A stretch of DNA of 64,000 nucleotides from Delftia tsuruhatensis NBRC 16741 (GCF_001571325.1 NZ_BCTO01000010.1:1-64000), one strand, 5' to 3'; counted from the first letter of the stretch, positions 46,736 to 57,002 are shown. Numbers and translations: made by a program. The notes: generated by a model from the letters alone, not told the origin.

Positions 46736-48625
46736 TTAGGGCATTGTTTTTTGTATTATGAGATCTGTTGACTCTTGAACGGATGTTGACTCGCTGTTGA
46801 GTGTCATGAAAGGGGTCGTCGGAATTTCATAAGGGCTGCTAATGCCTGTCATATTGGGTAGCTTCCCTTCTCTGGCCTTTTTATAGAGACCTTTGGGATC
46901 CCTTTTCTCGCAGGCATCTAGGGACGCTGACAAAAATATCTCAAAGAAATCCTTTTCGCCAATCAATTGCCTTGCCATCTCCCTTTCTGCACGAAATGGG
47001 CTGATGAATGCTGTGATGACGATCATCCCGGCATCCATCATCAGTTTTGCCACCTCGGCAACTCGCCTGATATTTTCTACCCGGTCCGCATCGGTGAACC
47101 CAAGGTCCTTGTTGAGACCTTGGCGGACATTGTCACCATCCAAAATATATGTGCGTTTTCCCTGGGAAAATAGTTCTTTTTCCAAGGCATTGGCCAGGGT
47201 GGATTTCCCCGATCCCGAGAGACCCGTGAACCAGATCACTTTCCCACTATGCCCGTTGAGCCTTTCCCTGTCCTGACGCGTGATGCTTAGTGCTTGTCTG
47301 TGCACATTCTGGGCGCGGCGCAGGCTGTGGTGTATCAAGCCTGCGGCTACGGTGGCATTGCTGAAGCGGTCCACCAGGATGAATGCACCCAAGGTACGGG
47401 AATGCTTGTAGGTATCGAAGGCCAATGGGCGAGTCAGGGCCAGATTGCATACGGAAATGTCGTTGAGTTTCAACTGCCGGCATGACTCATGGGCCAGGCT
47501 ATTGATTTCCACCCGATATTTGATCGTTGTTATGGATGCTCCGGTCCACTGGTTTGACAGCTTGAGGTCATAGTTGCGTCCCACGAGTCCCGCATCCTCA
47601 TGCATCCAGACAAGGGTGGCTTCAAACTGGTCAGTTATCTCCAGAGACGCATCCGGCGCAGTAAACATGTCACCCCGCGAGGCATCTACTTCCCTGTCGA
47701 GCACTAGTGTCACGGCGTCTCCTGTGCCTGCGTTTGGTAGGTCTCCGTCGAAGGTCACCAGCCTATCGATTTTGGCCGTCTGCCCGGATGCGCACACACG
47801 CACGCTGTCCCCCACGGAGATTTGTCCGCCGGCCACCGTTCCGCTGAAACCTCGAAAATCCGCATGCGGCCTGTTCACCCATTGCACCGGAAAAACGAAC
47901 CGTGTATCCATTGGTCGTGATATGGCCGCGGTTTCCAGATAGCCAGCAAGTGTGGGTCCGGAATACCAATGCATATTTGCTGACCTACTGATTACGTTGT
48001 CTCCACCCAACGCACAAATTGGTATCGTTGACACGCTTTCAAAACCAAGTTTGTCGGAGAGCTGCTTAAAGCTGCTTGTAATTTGCTGGAAAGTCTCGGC
48101 GCGAAAGCTGACGAGATCCATTTTGTTGATGGCAACGGCTACATGACGTATACCCATCAGAGATGCTATATAGGCATGGCGCCTTGTCTGCGGGACAACA
48201 CCTTTTCTCGCATCGATGAGTATGATGGCCAGATCGGCAGTGGAGGCCGCTGTGACCATATTACGCGTATATTGCTCATGGCCCGGTGTGTCCGCTACGA
48301 TGAATTTTCTGCGCGCAGTCGAGAAGAAGCGATAAGCAACATCGATAGTGATGCCTTGTTCGCGTTCGGCAGTTAGACCGTCGACGAGCAGGGCAAAATC
48401 TAGCTGCTCTCCCTGCGTTCCGTACCGCTTGGAATCTGCTTGCAGAGTTGTCAATTGATCATCGAATATCTGCTTAGAGTCGAAAAGCAGGCGCCCGATC
48501 AAAGTGCTTTTCCCGTCATCGACGCTGCCGCAGGTGATGAATCGCAACAGATCTTGCTGGTTCTGGGTGTCAATCCATTCGTGGAGCTTGACCTGAGATG
48601 GGCCTTGTTCTTGTTTTTTCGACAT
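46736..48625 (-). CDS. cysNC: Sulfate adenylyltransferase GTPase subunit fused to APS kinase
   Basis: This 629-residue bifunctional enzyme makes PAPS. The N-terminal elongation-factor-like GTPase has GSVDDGKS (33-40), DTPGHEQY and NKMDL. The C-terminal APS kinase has GLSGSGKST (468-476), [15 protein letters not shown] and the serine in [12 protein letters not shown]. The NodQ-like fusion is typical where PAPS is used for sulfation as well as assimilation. Its start overlaps the cysD stop as TGATG. Base composition is intermediate between island and chromosome. Confidence 0.94.
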   Translation of the reverse strand: MSKKQEQGPSQVKLHEWIDTQNQQDLLRFITCGSVDDGKSTLIGRLLFDSKQIFDDQLTTLQADSKRYGTQGEQLDFALLVDGLTAEREQGITIDVAYRFFSTARRKFIVADTPGHEQYTRNMVTAASTADLAIILIDARKGVVPQTRRHAYIASLMGIRHVAVAINKMDLVSFRAETFQQITSSFKQLSDKLGFESVSTIPICALGGDNVISRSANMHWYSGPTLAGYLETAAISRPMDTRFVFPVQWVNRPHADFRGFSGTVAGGQISVGDSVRVCASGQTAKIDRLVTFDGDLPNAGTGDAVTLVLDREVDASRGDMFTAPDASLEITDQFEATLVWMHEDAGLVGRNYDLKLSNQWTGASITTIKYRVEINSLAHESCRQLKLNDISVCNLALTRPLAFDTYKHSRTLGAFILVDRFSNATVAAGLIHHSLRRAQNVHRQALSITRQDRERLNGHSGKVIWFTGLSGSGKSTLANALEKELFSQGKRTYILDGDNVRQGLNKDLGFTDADRVENIRRVAEVAKLMMDAGMIVITAFISPFRAEREMARQLIGEKDFFEIFLSASLDACEKRDPKGLYKKAREGKLPNMTGISSPYEIPTTPFMTLNSESTSVQESTDLIIQKTMP

Positions 48626-50067
48626 CAGAAGTATCCTTCCTGTTTTTTTCTTTCCATGCTTCCTGCGCTGTCACTATCAATTTTTCGGCCCTGGCGTTCT
48701 GATTGCCTGGATTGGATCAGCTCGAGCAGAATGTCTTCTATGTTTTCCGCTTCCGATTCCACAGCGCCTGTCAGTGGATAGCAGCCTAGCGTCCGGAAAC
48801 GAATTTTTCTGATCTGTATGGATTCGCCTTCAGTGAGTCGACACCGATCGTCATCGACCATCATGATCATCTCAGGCCGCACCAGCACGGCCCTGGGCTT
48901 GGCGAAATACAGTGGAACAACGGGGATATTTTCCTGGTAGATGTACTGCCAGATATCCAGTTCAGTCCAGTTGGACAAAGGGAAGACTCGTATGCTTTCA
49001 CCTGGGTTCTTGCGGGCGCTGTAGAGATTCCAGAGCTCTGGCCGTTGACTCTTGGGGTCCCAGCGGTGGGATGGACTTCGAAAGGAGAAAATCCGTTCCT
49101 TGGCTCTGGATTTTTCCTCGTCGCGTCTTGCTCCTCCAAAAATTATGTCGAACCGATGCTGATCTATTGCCTGCTTCAGTCCTTCTGTTTTGGTGATATC
49201 GGTGTGCAGGGCAGAGCCATGGTCAAAGGGATTGATATTCTTGTGTATGGCTTCTGGATTGATATGCACCAGAAGCTGCATCCCGCTTTCGCGCGCCATA
49301 CGTTCCCTGAACATATACATTTCCTGGAATTTCCACCGTGTATCCACGTGGAGCAGAGGAAAGGGGGGCGGAGCTGGGAAAAACGCCTTGCGGGCCAGAT
49401 GCAGCATCACGCTACTGTCCTTGCCTATGGAATAGAGCATGGCGGGGTTCTGTGCTTCGGCCACCGCCTCGCGCAGGATGTGGATGCTTTCTGCTTCAAG
49501 GTGTTTCAGATGCGGGCTACCACAAGGGCGCGGACGTCGTGGCCTATCGTCGGGATAGGGCAGGGCATGGTAGGCGTGCTCGACCCAACAGGTGCCTGCC
49601 GGCTCGGGTTGACCACGCAAGAAGCCGACCAGCTCGCCGTGGGGGAAGAGCGTGATGGACTTGCCCAGGTGTTGCTGAAGGCGGGCGATGGCTCCGAGTA
49701 CGGCAATGGGACTGCATACGGGCAGCGGCAACCAGAATCTGCCTCCCCTTGCATCATTGAGATGCAGGCAGGGCTTGCCGCCCGGCAACGGGGCCAGTTG
49801 GGCGAATAGCACGCGCTCTCGTTTTTTACGAGCCTGTTCCAGGGCCCATACGATGACCAGGTTCTTCGCAGCCCGTCCCAGCTCATCCCGCAGGCCGGTT
49901 GCATCTAGTTCATGCGGGAGGAAATCCATCGATTGCAGGCGTCGCTCGGCAGTTCGCTTGGTGTCAGCCAAGCCGAGGCCGCGCAGGTGCTCATAGGCGG
50001 TCTGGGTATCCCAGACACGCTCATGCTCCAATCCTTGAAGCGAAGATGATTTTGTCGCATTTTGCAT
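48625..50067 (-). CDS. cysD: Sulfate adenylyltransferase small subunit with a novel N-terminal extension
   Basis: This is a 480-residue protein when started at the ATG at 50067. Residues 184-480 are a complete Cys[17 protein letters not shown], the PP-loop [26 protein letters not shown], and the ending [20 protein letters not shown]. The first 183 residues are not part of CysD (family length about 300) and I do not recognise them; they contain [20 protein letters not shown] and a Pro/Arg linker. No in-frame ATG, GTG or TTG lies just before the core, so the extension seems to be translated. It looks GC-richer than the core. An internal ATG at 49929 would still leave 137 extra residues. Confidence 0.85.
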   Translation of the reverse strand: MQNATKSSSLQGLEHERVWDTQTAYEHLRGLGLADTKRTAERRLQSMDFLPHELDATGLRDELGRAAKNLVIVWALEQARKKRERVLFAQLAPLPGGKPCLHLNDARGGRFWLPLPVCSPIAVLGAIARLQQHLGKSITLFPHGELVGFLRGQPEPAGTCWVEHAYHALPYPDDRPRRPRPCGSPHLKHLEAESIHILREAVAEAQNPAMLYSIGKDSSVMLHLARKAFFPAPPPFPLLHVDTRWKFQEMYMFRERMARESGMQLLVHINPEAIHKNINPFDHGSALHTDITKTEGLKQAIDQHRFDIIFGGARRDEEKSRAKERIFSFRSPSHRWDPKSQRPELWNLYSARKNPGESIRVFPLSNWTELDIWQYIYQENIPVVPLYFAKPRAVLVRPEMIMMVDDDRCRLTEGESIQIRKIRFRTLGCYPLTGAVESEAENIEDILLELIQSRQSERQGRKIDSDSAGSMERKKQEGYF

Positions 50068-50139
50068 TTTTCTGGGATTTTCGCTGTGTTGACCAGTTGA
50101 TGTGTTATATTTTTTTGTGTTTAAACGTATTTTTACATT
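50068..50139. promoter_or_regulatory. AT-rich divergent spacer between cysD and cysQ
   Basis: This 72-base spacer is much AT-richer than its flanks and must hold the start signals for both cysD/cysNC and cysQ. It contains TTGACC (50089-50094) and the palindrome GTTTAAAC (50118-50125... approximately). No well-spaced -35/-10 pair could be fixed. A CysB-type site is plausible but not identified. Confidence 0.35.
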
Positions 50140-50943
50140 ATGCGTCAACTCGAGGTCGAGAGGTTGCTACCACGGGTCGTGGAGCTGGCATGCCGGGCTG
50201 GCGAGCAGGTCATGGCGGTGTACGAAGAGGGACGGCTTGAACTGCAGAGCAAGGCAGACAGCAGTCCCCTTACGCGGGCCGATATCGCTTCGCACCAGTG
50301 CTTGGCCCAGGGGTTGGCAGATTTTGGGCTGGGCTGCCCTGTGGTCTCGGAAGAGGATGCGGTCTCTGTGAGCGAGCGCTGCGATCAGGGCCATTTCTGG
50401 CTCCTTGATCCCCTGGACGGCACCAAGGAATTCATCGCCCGCAATGGAGAATTCACTGTAAATGTTGCCTTGATCGAGGCTGGACGGCCGGTGCTCGGTG
50501 TAGTGGTAGCTCCCGCTTTGGGCCAGATCTATTGGGCCGCCAAGGGGCTGGGCGCATTCCGCTCCGTATCTGGTGTGGTGGACCGCATCCACGTTTCCAG
50601 GGCCTTAGCGGATGGATCCGCTGCGGCGCCGTTGCGTGTCGTGGTCAGCAAGAGTCATCTGGATGAAGATACGCAGGCTTTCATAGGTAACCTGGGTCGA
50701 ACAACTCTGTTGCAGGCCGGAAGTTCTCTGAAATTCTGTCTCGTGGCCCAGGGACTGGCCGATGTGTATCCGCGTCTGGCTCCCACCTGCGAATGGGATA
50801 CGGCGGCCGCCCAGCTGATTCTTGAAGAGGCCGGAGGAGTCGTGATCGATCTGGAAGGTAAATCCTTGCGCTACGGGAAACGGGAGGTGCTCAATCCCTC
50901 CTTCATCGGTGCCTGCTCGCGGGATGTAATTCCTCATGCTTGA
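50140..50943 (+). CDS. cysQ: 3'(2'),5'-bisphosphate nucleotidase
   Basis: This 267-residue inositol-phosphatase-fold enzyme has the metal motifs [13 protein letters not shown] and [15 protein letters not shown]. It hydrolyses 3'-phosphoadenosine 5'-phosphate, the by-product released by sulfotransferases and PAPS reductase. Beside cysD/cysNC it completes a make-and-recycle set for PAPS use. The stop region overlaps the next gene by eight bases. Confidence 0.93.
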   Translation: MRQLEVERLLPRVVELACRAGEQVMAVYEEGRLELQSKADSSPLTRADIASHQCLAQGLADFGLGCPVVSEEDAVSVSERCDQGHFWLLDPLDGTKEFIARNGEFTVNVALIEAGRPVLGVVVAPALGQIYWAAKGLGAFRSVSGVVDRIHVSRALADGSAAAPLRVVVSKSHLDEDTQAFIGNLGRTTLLQAGSSLKFCLVAQGLADVYPRLAPTCEWDTAAAQLILEEAGGVVIDLEGKSLRYGKREVLNPSFIGACSRDVIPHA

Positions 50944-51718
50944 CGGCGCCTACGTGTTGGCCGGTGCGCTGACGGGGGGTGTGGTCGGGCTTACCGGTGT
51001 GGGAGGCGGCGCGCTCATGACGCCCGTGCTGCTGGTCTTCTTTGGCGTGGCGCCAGCGACTGCAGTAGCCACGGACCTGTGGTTTGCTGCAATTACCAAG
51101 GTGTTTGGCGCTGGAGCCCACCATTCCGCCGGCAATGTGGACTGGCAGGTTGCCCGCCGTCTGTGGTTGGGCAGCATTCCTGCGGCGCTGGCGGCTATGG
51201 CATGGGCGCATGGGGGGCACGCTTTTGCAAGGCTGGATGGGCTCAGCCGCCTGATAGGTGTAGCTGTGCTGCTGACCAGTCTGGGCCTGGTGTTGGCTCC
51301 TTGGCTGGCGCGAAGACTGGAAAATGGGTGGTCCGGGCGGCCAGTCAGACGGCCAGTTCGCGCCCAGGCAGCACTGACGGTGCTGGCGGGCGCATTGGTA
51401 GGTGTCTGCGTTTCCCTGACATCCGTGGGCGCGGGCGCGCTGGGTAGTCTGGCACTCATGTGCCTGTATCCCCTGCGCATGCACTCCCACCGTCTTGTTG
51501 CCACGGATATCGTTCACGCCATCCCCCTGGCTTTGGTCGCCGGTACTGGCTATCTGCTGGCGGGCATGGTTGACTGGCCTATGCTCCTGAGCCTGCTGGT
51601 GGGCTCCGTTCCGGCCGTGCTGGTCGGAAGCCGCGCGGCGGCGAAGCTCCCGCCTCGCCTGCTTCAGCTGTGCCTGGCTTCAGTGCTTCTGGTTGTGGGT
51701 CTGAAGGTGATCGTCTGA
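50936..51718 (+). CDS. TauE/SafE (TSUP) family membrane exporter
   Basis: This 260-residue protein has about eight hydrophobic helices in two repeats, each starting with a glycine-rich stretch (VGLTGVGGGALMTPVLL, then VSLTSVGAGALGSLAL). TSUP members export sulfite, sulfoacetate or related anions. Overlap with cysQ places it in the sulfation module; it may clear sulfite or another sulfur anion. It converges on the next gene with three bases between. Confidence 0.88.
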   Translation: MLDGAYVLAGALTGGVVGLTGVGGGALMTPVLLVFFGVAPATAVATDLWFAAITKVFGAGAHHSAGNVDWQVARRLWLGSIPAALAAMAWAHGGHAFARLDGLSRLIGVAVLLTSLGLVLAPWLARRLENGWSGRPVRRPVRAQAALTVLAGALVGVCVSLTSVGAGALGSLALMCLYPLRMHSHRLVATDIVHAIPLALVAGTGYLLAGMVDWPMLLSLLVGSVPAVLVGSRAAAKLPPRLLQLCLASVLLVVGLKVIV

Positions 51719-51721
51719 AGG

Positions 51722-53566
51722 CTAGATCCGGGGCTGAACACTGCGCCGGCCATGCGCAATGCTGAGAAGTGATGATACGGCGGCGTAACGGACGGCGTTG
51801 GCCCAGGAGCGGAAGATTTTCGACCGGTCTGTTCTTGCAGTGTGCAGCGGCAGAGCCACTTCGGCGATTTCCAGGCCTTGCCTGCGCATGAGCAGCAAAG
51901 TCCCGATGTCCTGGTAGTCGAGCATTGTGGCTTCGGTGGAGGTCGCAACCTCCAGTGCCTGCCGGTTGTACAGCCGGAACCCAGACACAAAATCCCGCAG
52001 TCCAAACCCCGTCAACCAGCGAAACCACTGCCACGCGATGCGGCGCACCAGGCTGTTGCGCTCCGCGAAGTAGGCTACGACCATGTCCGCCTGCTGGCGT
52101 TGTGCCAGCAGCGTGGGCAGCTCCTCCACCTCATAGCGACCTTCAGCGTCGATGGTGACGACTGTCTGGAACCCATGGGTCTGCGCATAGCGCAGGCCGG
52201 TCTGCAGGCTGCCCCAATTGGTCATTGCCAGCAAGGGGCGCAGCACCCTGGCACCGCATTGCTCGGCTTCATGGCAGGTAGCATCCGTGCTGCGGTTGTC
52301 CACGACGAGCACGCTGGCCTCGACCAATGCATGCACGCGACGTATCAGGTGCGCAATCTCGGCTTCGTTGTTGCGCGTGGAAATGACAACCAGCAAGTCC
52401 TGGCGTGCTCTTGCCGGGCGGGTGTCGGGTGCCAGGCTGCGGTAGTGGCGCGCCACGCTTCGTTCACAGGGGCCGATGCTGAAAAACCGATGCAAGGCCT
52501 TGTGGCCCGATTGGCCCAGTCGTTGCCTGAGGGCCGTGTCGTGCTGCAGGCGAGCAATGCTGCTGCGCCAGGCATCAATGTCTTCAAACGGTACATGCAG
52601 GCCGGCGTGTGAGTGGGCGACCACCCAGGGCATGCCCGAACCGGGAAGGTCGGTGACCAGGCAGGGCTTGCCGTGCAGCATGGCCTCCAGCAATACGATG
52701 CCGAAAGCTTCCGTGCGTTCGCGCGAGGCAAGACAGAAGATGTCGCATTCTGCAAACAAGGCATGTTTTTCCTCGTCCGATACCGAGCCCATCAGTCGCA
52801 CGCAGACCTGTCTGCCCTCTGGAGTGCATTGGCGTATCAGCTCTTCCAGGGATGCTCGCAGCTCTCCTTCTCCCGCGATCAGCAACTCCACGCCTGGCAT
52901 GGCCGAGGCGGCTCGGATCAAGGTCTCGAAGCCTTTGTAGTAGGTCAATCGGCCGATGGACAACAGGCGCAGCCGGGTGTCGGGGCGCCAGCCTTGGCCG
53001 TGCTGCAGCGGTGCTGGTGCGGGAATGGTTTCGAGGTTCAGGCCCAGCGGAACGATCTCGCATTTGCTGCGCCAGGTACGCAGGGCATTGCTGGCCTCAA
53101 GATAGGGTGGCGACGTTGCGAATACCTGTTGGGCGCGTTCCAGCAAGGCCTGCTCGAACGGCCGGTACAGCATGTAGGCCAATGCCACGGACCACTTGAT
53201 GTTGGACACCACCACATCGGAGTGCCAGTGGATGACCCAGGGCACGCGCCGCGCGATGGGCAGGGTCAGTGCCCAAAGCGCCGAGTTGTTGGGCAGATGC
53301 AGGTGCAGTACGTCGGGCTGAATGCGTTCGATGGCGCGGCCCAGTGCGCGCCGGAATCCCATGGCCATGGGGGCATAGACCAGATTGAATTGAACGGGCA
53401 CGCGTTCCAGCCAGGCGGGATCATCTGGCTCCGGATCACCATGGACCAGGGCATGGGCATCGACACCCTGGCGTCGTTGCTCGTGTATCAGGTCGGCCAG
53501 AAAGACTTCCATGCCGCCCCGGTAGGGAGGGAAGAATTTACCGACGTGAAGTATGCGCAGGGCCAT
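51722..53566 (-). CDS. Fused family 4 and family 2 glycosyltransferases
   Basis: This is a 614-residue fusion. Residues 1-385 form a GT4 retaining transferase: ILHVGKFFPPYRGGMEVFL, LLSIGRLTYYKGFETLI, and the E-x7-E motif in EAFGIVLLEAML. Residues about 392-614 form a DPM1-like GT2 domain (LLVVISTRNNEAEIAHLIRR, VLVVDNRSTD). Its metal motif reads DAEGRYEVEEL instead of the usual DADxQ, a change that could alter metal use. It lies 12 bases after the gene encoded upstream on the same strand, forming a two-gene unit. Acceptors unknown. Confidence 0.86.
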   Translation of the reverse strand: MALRILHVGKFFPPYRGGMEVFLADLIHEQRRQGVDAHALVHGDPEPDDPAWLERVPVQFNLVYAPMAMGFRRALGRAIERIQPDVLHLHLPNNSALWALTLPIARRVPWVIHWHSDVVVSNIKWSVALAYMLYRPFEQALLERAQQVFATSPPYLEASNALRTWRSKCEIVPLGLNLETIPAPAPLQHGQGWRPDTRLRLLSIGRLTYYKGFETLIRAASAMPGVELLIAGEGELRASLEELIRQCTPEGRQVCVRLMGSVSDEEKHALFAECDIFCLASRERTEAFGIVLLEAMLHGKPCLVTDLPGSGMPWVVAHSHAGLHVPFEDIDAWRSSIARLQHDTALRQRLGQSGHKALHRFFSIGPCERSVARHYRSLAPDTRPARARQDLLVVISTRNNEAEIAHLIRRVHALVEASVLVVDNRSTDATCHEAEQCGARVLRPLLAMTNWGSLQTGLRYAQTHGFQTVVTIDAEGRYEVEELPTLLAQRQQADMVVAYFAERNSLVRRIAWQWFRWLTGFGLRDFVSGFRLYNRQALEVATSTEATMLDYQDIGTLLLMRRQGLEIAEVALPLHTARTDRSKIFRSWANAVRYAAVSSLLSIAHGRRSVQPRI

Positions 53567-53578
53567 GGCGGACAGCGC

Positions 53579-55585
53579 CTACTTCGTCGTCTGAGGCTTT
53601 GCGGTAGCCGGGCTCAGCTGATTGCGGACCTGCCGGTACTGCGGATTCTGTGGCTCCAGGCGTATTGCCTGATCCAGACTCTTCAGTGCTTCCGGCAGGT
53701 TGCCCAGGCCGTGATAGGCCATTGCACGCCCGTAGAAAGCGGGCGCGCTGGGGCTGCGAGCAACCAGTGGTTCCAGCAGCTCTTTGGCTTGAGCGCTATC
53801 ACCCTGGCCGACAAGGGCCAGCCCCAATCCGACGATCAGGCGAGGGGCGTTTGGCGAGGTCTGCAGCAGAGTTCGGAAGTCGTCGGCTGCAACTTTGTAT
53901 TGCTGCGCACCTATGGCCGCCTCTGCGCGTTTCAGGCGCAGCGTCTGCTCCATTTGCTTGGCGTTGGCACTGTCTTCAGTGGGCTCGCCCAGGGCGCGCG
54001 AGTATTCCTCGAATGCTGCGCGCAACTGGCCTGTGGCCATCAACGCTTCGGCTTTCTGGTAGTACAGGGCTTGGCCATTGAAGCCTTTGGCCTGGGCTGC
54101 GGCAAAGGCATTGAGGGCTTCGGGGAATTTCTTTTGCTGGGACAGAACGGCACCCATATTGAACAGCGCATTACCGCCCAAGTCTCCAAGTGCGTTGGCC
54201 GTGGCGAAGTCTTGCAGCGCCTGGTCGAGCATGCCCTTGTCTGCGTGTGCTGTTCCTACGTTCAGGAAGGCACGGCCACGTCCCACGGCATTGGCGGGGG
54301 CTTTTTTGTCGATTTTTTCAGCGGCATCGGCCCAGGATGTGCCTGCATCCTGCAGAGAGAGCACGCGTTCGAAAGCGAGGGCTCCGAACACCACGCCGAT
54401 GACGATGCCGACGATGTAGAGGGTGCGTGGCTTGACCCCCGTCAGCGCAATGGCCGCCAATCCCGGGATGGCCACAGCCCACAGATAGCTGCGATACAGC
54501 ACGAAGGGGTCCTGCAGCCAGACCGTGGCGAATTCGGTCGCATACCAGAGCAGGGGAAACAGGAGGCAGAGCGCGACCAGGCCAATGACACCGGGACGCC
54601 TAAGCACGGCCCAGATTGAGCAGGCCAGCAGGGCCAGGTAACCGAGCGCGCCGGCCAGGTGCCAGATCGAGCCGAAGCCGAGAGGAAATGCCGGTCTCAG
54701 GTCGATGGACATCCAGCCCACATAGGGAACGATCCACAGAAAGCCATAGGCAAAAAACAGGGCCGCTTCATTGAGGATGCTCAGGGGATAGATCTGTGAG
54801 GTGATCCCGGGCCGAAGGGCTTCCAATTGCCTTGCATAGCCTTGGGATTGCTCGTCGAAAATCTGGCCCACCAGACTGCCGAAGAAATGAAAGACTGCCG
54901 CCGAGGCAACGGCCAGCAGCAGCAAGGCCATTCCCACAATGACCATGGCAGCCTTCAGGCCGGGGCGCCGCACAAAGATATAGAGCGGCACCACCATGGC
55001 GACCGTCAGAAAGGCATGCTCCTTGGACAGGATGGCGAGCACATAGCAGATCAATGCCGCGATATGCCAGAGGGCTCGCCCGCCCTGAAGCCCGCGCACA
55101 AAGGCCCAGCATGCCAGAACGGCAAAGAGCGTTGCCATGACGATGGATCGCTGCACCAGGTATCCAACGGCGTAGACCGCGACGGGGTTGAGCGCGAAAA
55201 GGACCAGGCCCAGTTGCAGGGCTGCATCGCGCGACGCGTGGAAGTGGGGTTGCTCCTCGATGTCGTGCGGAAAGCGCGTCTGTGTCAGCAGTGCCTTGAA
55301 CAAGGCATAGAGAGCCGCCACGGTCGCGAGATGCAAGGCGATATTGAAGACACGCTGCTTCCACCAGCCGTCTCCGAAAATCTGTTCGACCCAGACGAAG
55401 CTGCCATACGACAGCGTGCGCTGCTTGAAGTCCAACAGGCGGCCATAGTTGCCGAAAATCGTTCCATCCGTCAGACGCATATCGTCGAACAGCAGCCCGT
55501 TGTTCAGGCCGGGCAGATACACCCCCAATATGGCCAGCAAAAGAAGGGCACTGAACCAGTAAATCGCTTTGGAGGGGGCAGCCAT
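53579..55585 (-). CDS. TMTC-like membrane protein with C-terminal TPR repeats
   Basis: This 668-residue protein starts at the ATG at 55585. The first 430 residues contain about ten to twelve helices with a first loop GLNNGLLFDDMRLTDG, the paired-aspartate feature of GT-C enzymes such as TMTC O-mannosyltransferases. Residues about 450-655 contain tetratricopeptide repeats (ALFNMGAVLSQQKKFPEAL, PAFYGRAMAYHGLGNLPEAL). Such proteins may glycosylate periplasmic proteins or ligate glycans; function here is not proven. It precedes the GT4-GT2 gene by 12 bases. Confidence 0.78.
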   Translation of the reverse strand: MAAPSKAIYWFSALLLLAILGVYLPGLNNGLLFDDMRLTDGTIFGNYGRLLDFKQRTLSYGSFVWVEQIFGDGWWKQRVFNIALHLATVAALYALFKALLTQTRFPHDIEEQPHFHASRDAALQLGLVLFALNPVAVYAVGYLVQRSIVMATLFAVLACWAFVRGLQGGRALWHIAALICYVLAILSKEHAFLTVAMVVPLYIFVRRPGLKAAMVIVGMALLLLAVASAAVFHFFGSLVGQIFDEQSQGYARQLEALRPGITSQIYPLSILNEAALFFAYGFLWIVPYVGWMSIDLRPAFPLGFGSIWHLAGALGYLALLACSIWAVLRRPGVIGLVALCLLFPLLWYATEFATVWLQDPFVLYRSYLWAVAIPGLAAIALTGVKPRTLYIVGIVIGVVFGALAFERVLSLQDAGTSWADAAEKIDKKAPANAVGRGRAFLNVGTAHADKGMLDQALQDFATANALGDLGGNALFNMGAVLSQQKKFPEALNAFAAAQAKGFNGQALYYQKAEALMATGQLRAAFEEYSRALGEPTEDSANAKQMEQTLRLKRAEAAIGAQQYKVAADDFRTLLQTSPNAPRLIVGLGLALVGQGDSAQAKELLEPLVARSPSAPAFYGRAMAYHGLGNLPEALKSLDQAIRLEPQNPQYRQVRNQLSPATAKPQTTK

Positions 55586-55741
55586 TGCTTCTTGTCTTGT
55601 CTCGGATGTGGCGGAACTTGGAATGGTGGGCCGGGAAATGGCCGCTCTTGGGAAGAGCGCAGGCAGTTTACCAGCCGAGCAACCCGCTACCGCAGCCTGC
55701 TGCGCCGGTTTGACGTGAGTGTTGTGAGAAGGCTCGAGATG

Positions 55742-55778
55742 AAAAAAGCCCCATGCTGCGTCAGGCGCGGCATGGGGC
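55742..55778 (-). terminator. Intrinsic terminator of metK
   Basis: On the - strand GCCCCATGC and GCATGGGGC form a perfect 9-bp stem (55770-55778 with 55748-55756) followed by six U residues (55747-55742). It lies about 40 bases past the metK stop. Confidence 0.9.
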
Positions 55779-55820
55779 CGGGAGGCCATCAGATGGGCGT
55801 GAACGCCCCTGGCATTTTGC

Positions 55821-57002
55821 TTACAGGCCAGCCGCAGCACGCAGCGCCGCTGCCTTGTCCGTCCGCTCCCAGGTGAACTCGGGCTCTTCACGGCCGAAGT
55901 GGCCATAGGCAGCGGTCTTGCTGTAGATCGGGCGCAGCAGGTCCAGCATCTGGATGATGCCCTTGGGACGCAGGTCGAAGTGGGCGGCCACCAGCTTGGC
56001 AATCTCGGCGTCGGGGATGACGCCCGTGCCTTCGGTGTAGACCGTGATGTTCATCGGGCGTGCCACGCCGATGGCGTAGGCCACCTGGATCTGGCACTGG
56101 CGCGCCAGGCCGGCGGCCACGATGTTCTTGGCCACGTAGCGCGCGGCGTAGGCGGCGCTGCGGTCCACCTTGGTCGGGTCCTTGCCGCTGAAGGCGCCGC
56201 CGCCGTGGGGGCAGGCACCGCCGTAGGTGTCGACGATGATCTTGCGGCCGGTCAGGCCGCAGTCACCCTGGGGGCCGCCCACGACGAAGCGGCCCGTGGG
56301 GTTGATCAGGTACTTGGTGTCCTGCAGCCACTCGGAGGGCAGCACGGGCTTGATGATTTCCTCGATGATGGCTTCGGTGAAGCTGGACTTCATCCTGGTG
56401 GCCGATTCCGACTGGTCGGGGCTGTGCTGGGTGGACAGCACCACGGTGTCGATGCTGTGGGGCTTGCCGTCCACGTAGCGCATGGTCACCTGGCTCTTGG
56501 CGTCGGGGCGCAGGAAGGGCAGGCGGCCGTCCTTGCGCAGCTGGGCCTGGCGCTCGACGAGGCGGTGCGCGTAGTAGATGGGCGCGGGCATCAGCTCGGG
56601 TGTCTCGTCGCAGGCGTAGCCGAACATCAGGCCCTGGTCGCCGGCGCCGGTGTTGAGCTCGTCATCGCTGGCCTTGTCCACGCCCTGGGCGATGTCCTGG
56701 CTCTGCTTGTCGTAGGCCACGAGCACGGCGCAGCCCTTGTAGTCGATGCCGTAGTCGGTGTTGTCGTAGCCGATGCGCTTGATGGTGTCGCGTGCGACCT
56801 GGATGTAGTCGACGTTGGCGCCCGTGGTGATCTCACCTGCCAAAACCACCAGGCCCGTGTTGGTCAGTGTCTCGGCCGCCACGCGGCTGTACGGGTCTTG
56901 GGCGAAAATGGCGTCCAGGATCGCGTCAGAGATCTGGTCGGCCACCTTGTCCGGATGGCCTTCAGAGACGGATTCCGAGGTGAAAAGAAAATCGTTCGCC
57001 AT
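55821..57002 (-). CDS. metK: S-adenosylmethionine synthetase
   Basis: This 393-residue enzyme makes SAM from methionine and ATP. Motifs: [20 protein letters not shown] at the start and [19 protein letters not shown], which carry ATP- and metal-binding residues. The start at 57002 gives standard length; AAGGAG is nine to ten bases upstream and lies in a structured leader. An intrinsic terminator follows. It is divergent from the lpxL-like gene. Confidence 0.97.
   Translation of the reverse strand: MANDFLFTSESVSEGHPDKVADQISDAILDAIFAQDPYSRVAAETLTNTGLVVLAGEITTGANVDYIQVARDTIKRIGYDNTDYGIDYKGCAVLVAYDKQSQDIAQGVDKASDDELNTGAGDQGLMFGYACDETPELMPAPIYYAHRLVERQAQLRKDGRLPFLRPDAKSQVTMRYVDGKPHSIDTVVLSTQHSPDQSESATRMKSSFTEAIIEEIIKPVLPSEWLQDTKYLINPTGRFVVGGPQGDCGLTGRKIIVDTYGGACPHGGGAFSGKDPTKVDRSAAYAARYVAKNIVAAGLARQCQIQVAYAIGVARPMNITVYTEGTGVIPDAEIAKLVAAHFDLRPKGIIQMLDLLRPIYSKTAAYGHFGREEPEFTWERTDKAAALRAAAGL

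Noticed and set aside
33500-49500. Integrated mobile element
   Set aside because: The block is AT-rich but has no integrase, transposase, tRNA target or flanking direct repeats that I could see.
48625-50148. cysD start at the TTG at 50148
   Set aside because: It would overlap cysQ and lacks a ribosome binding site; ATG 50067 is more likely.
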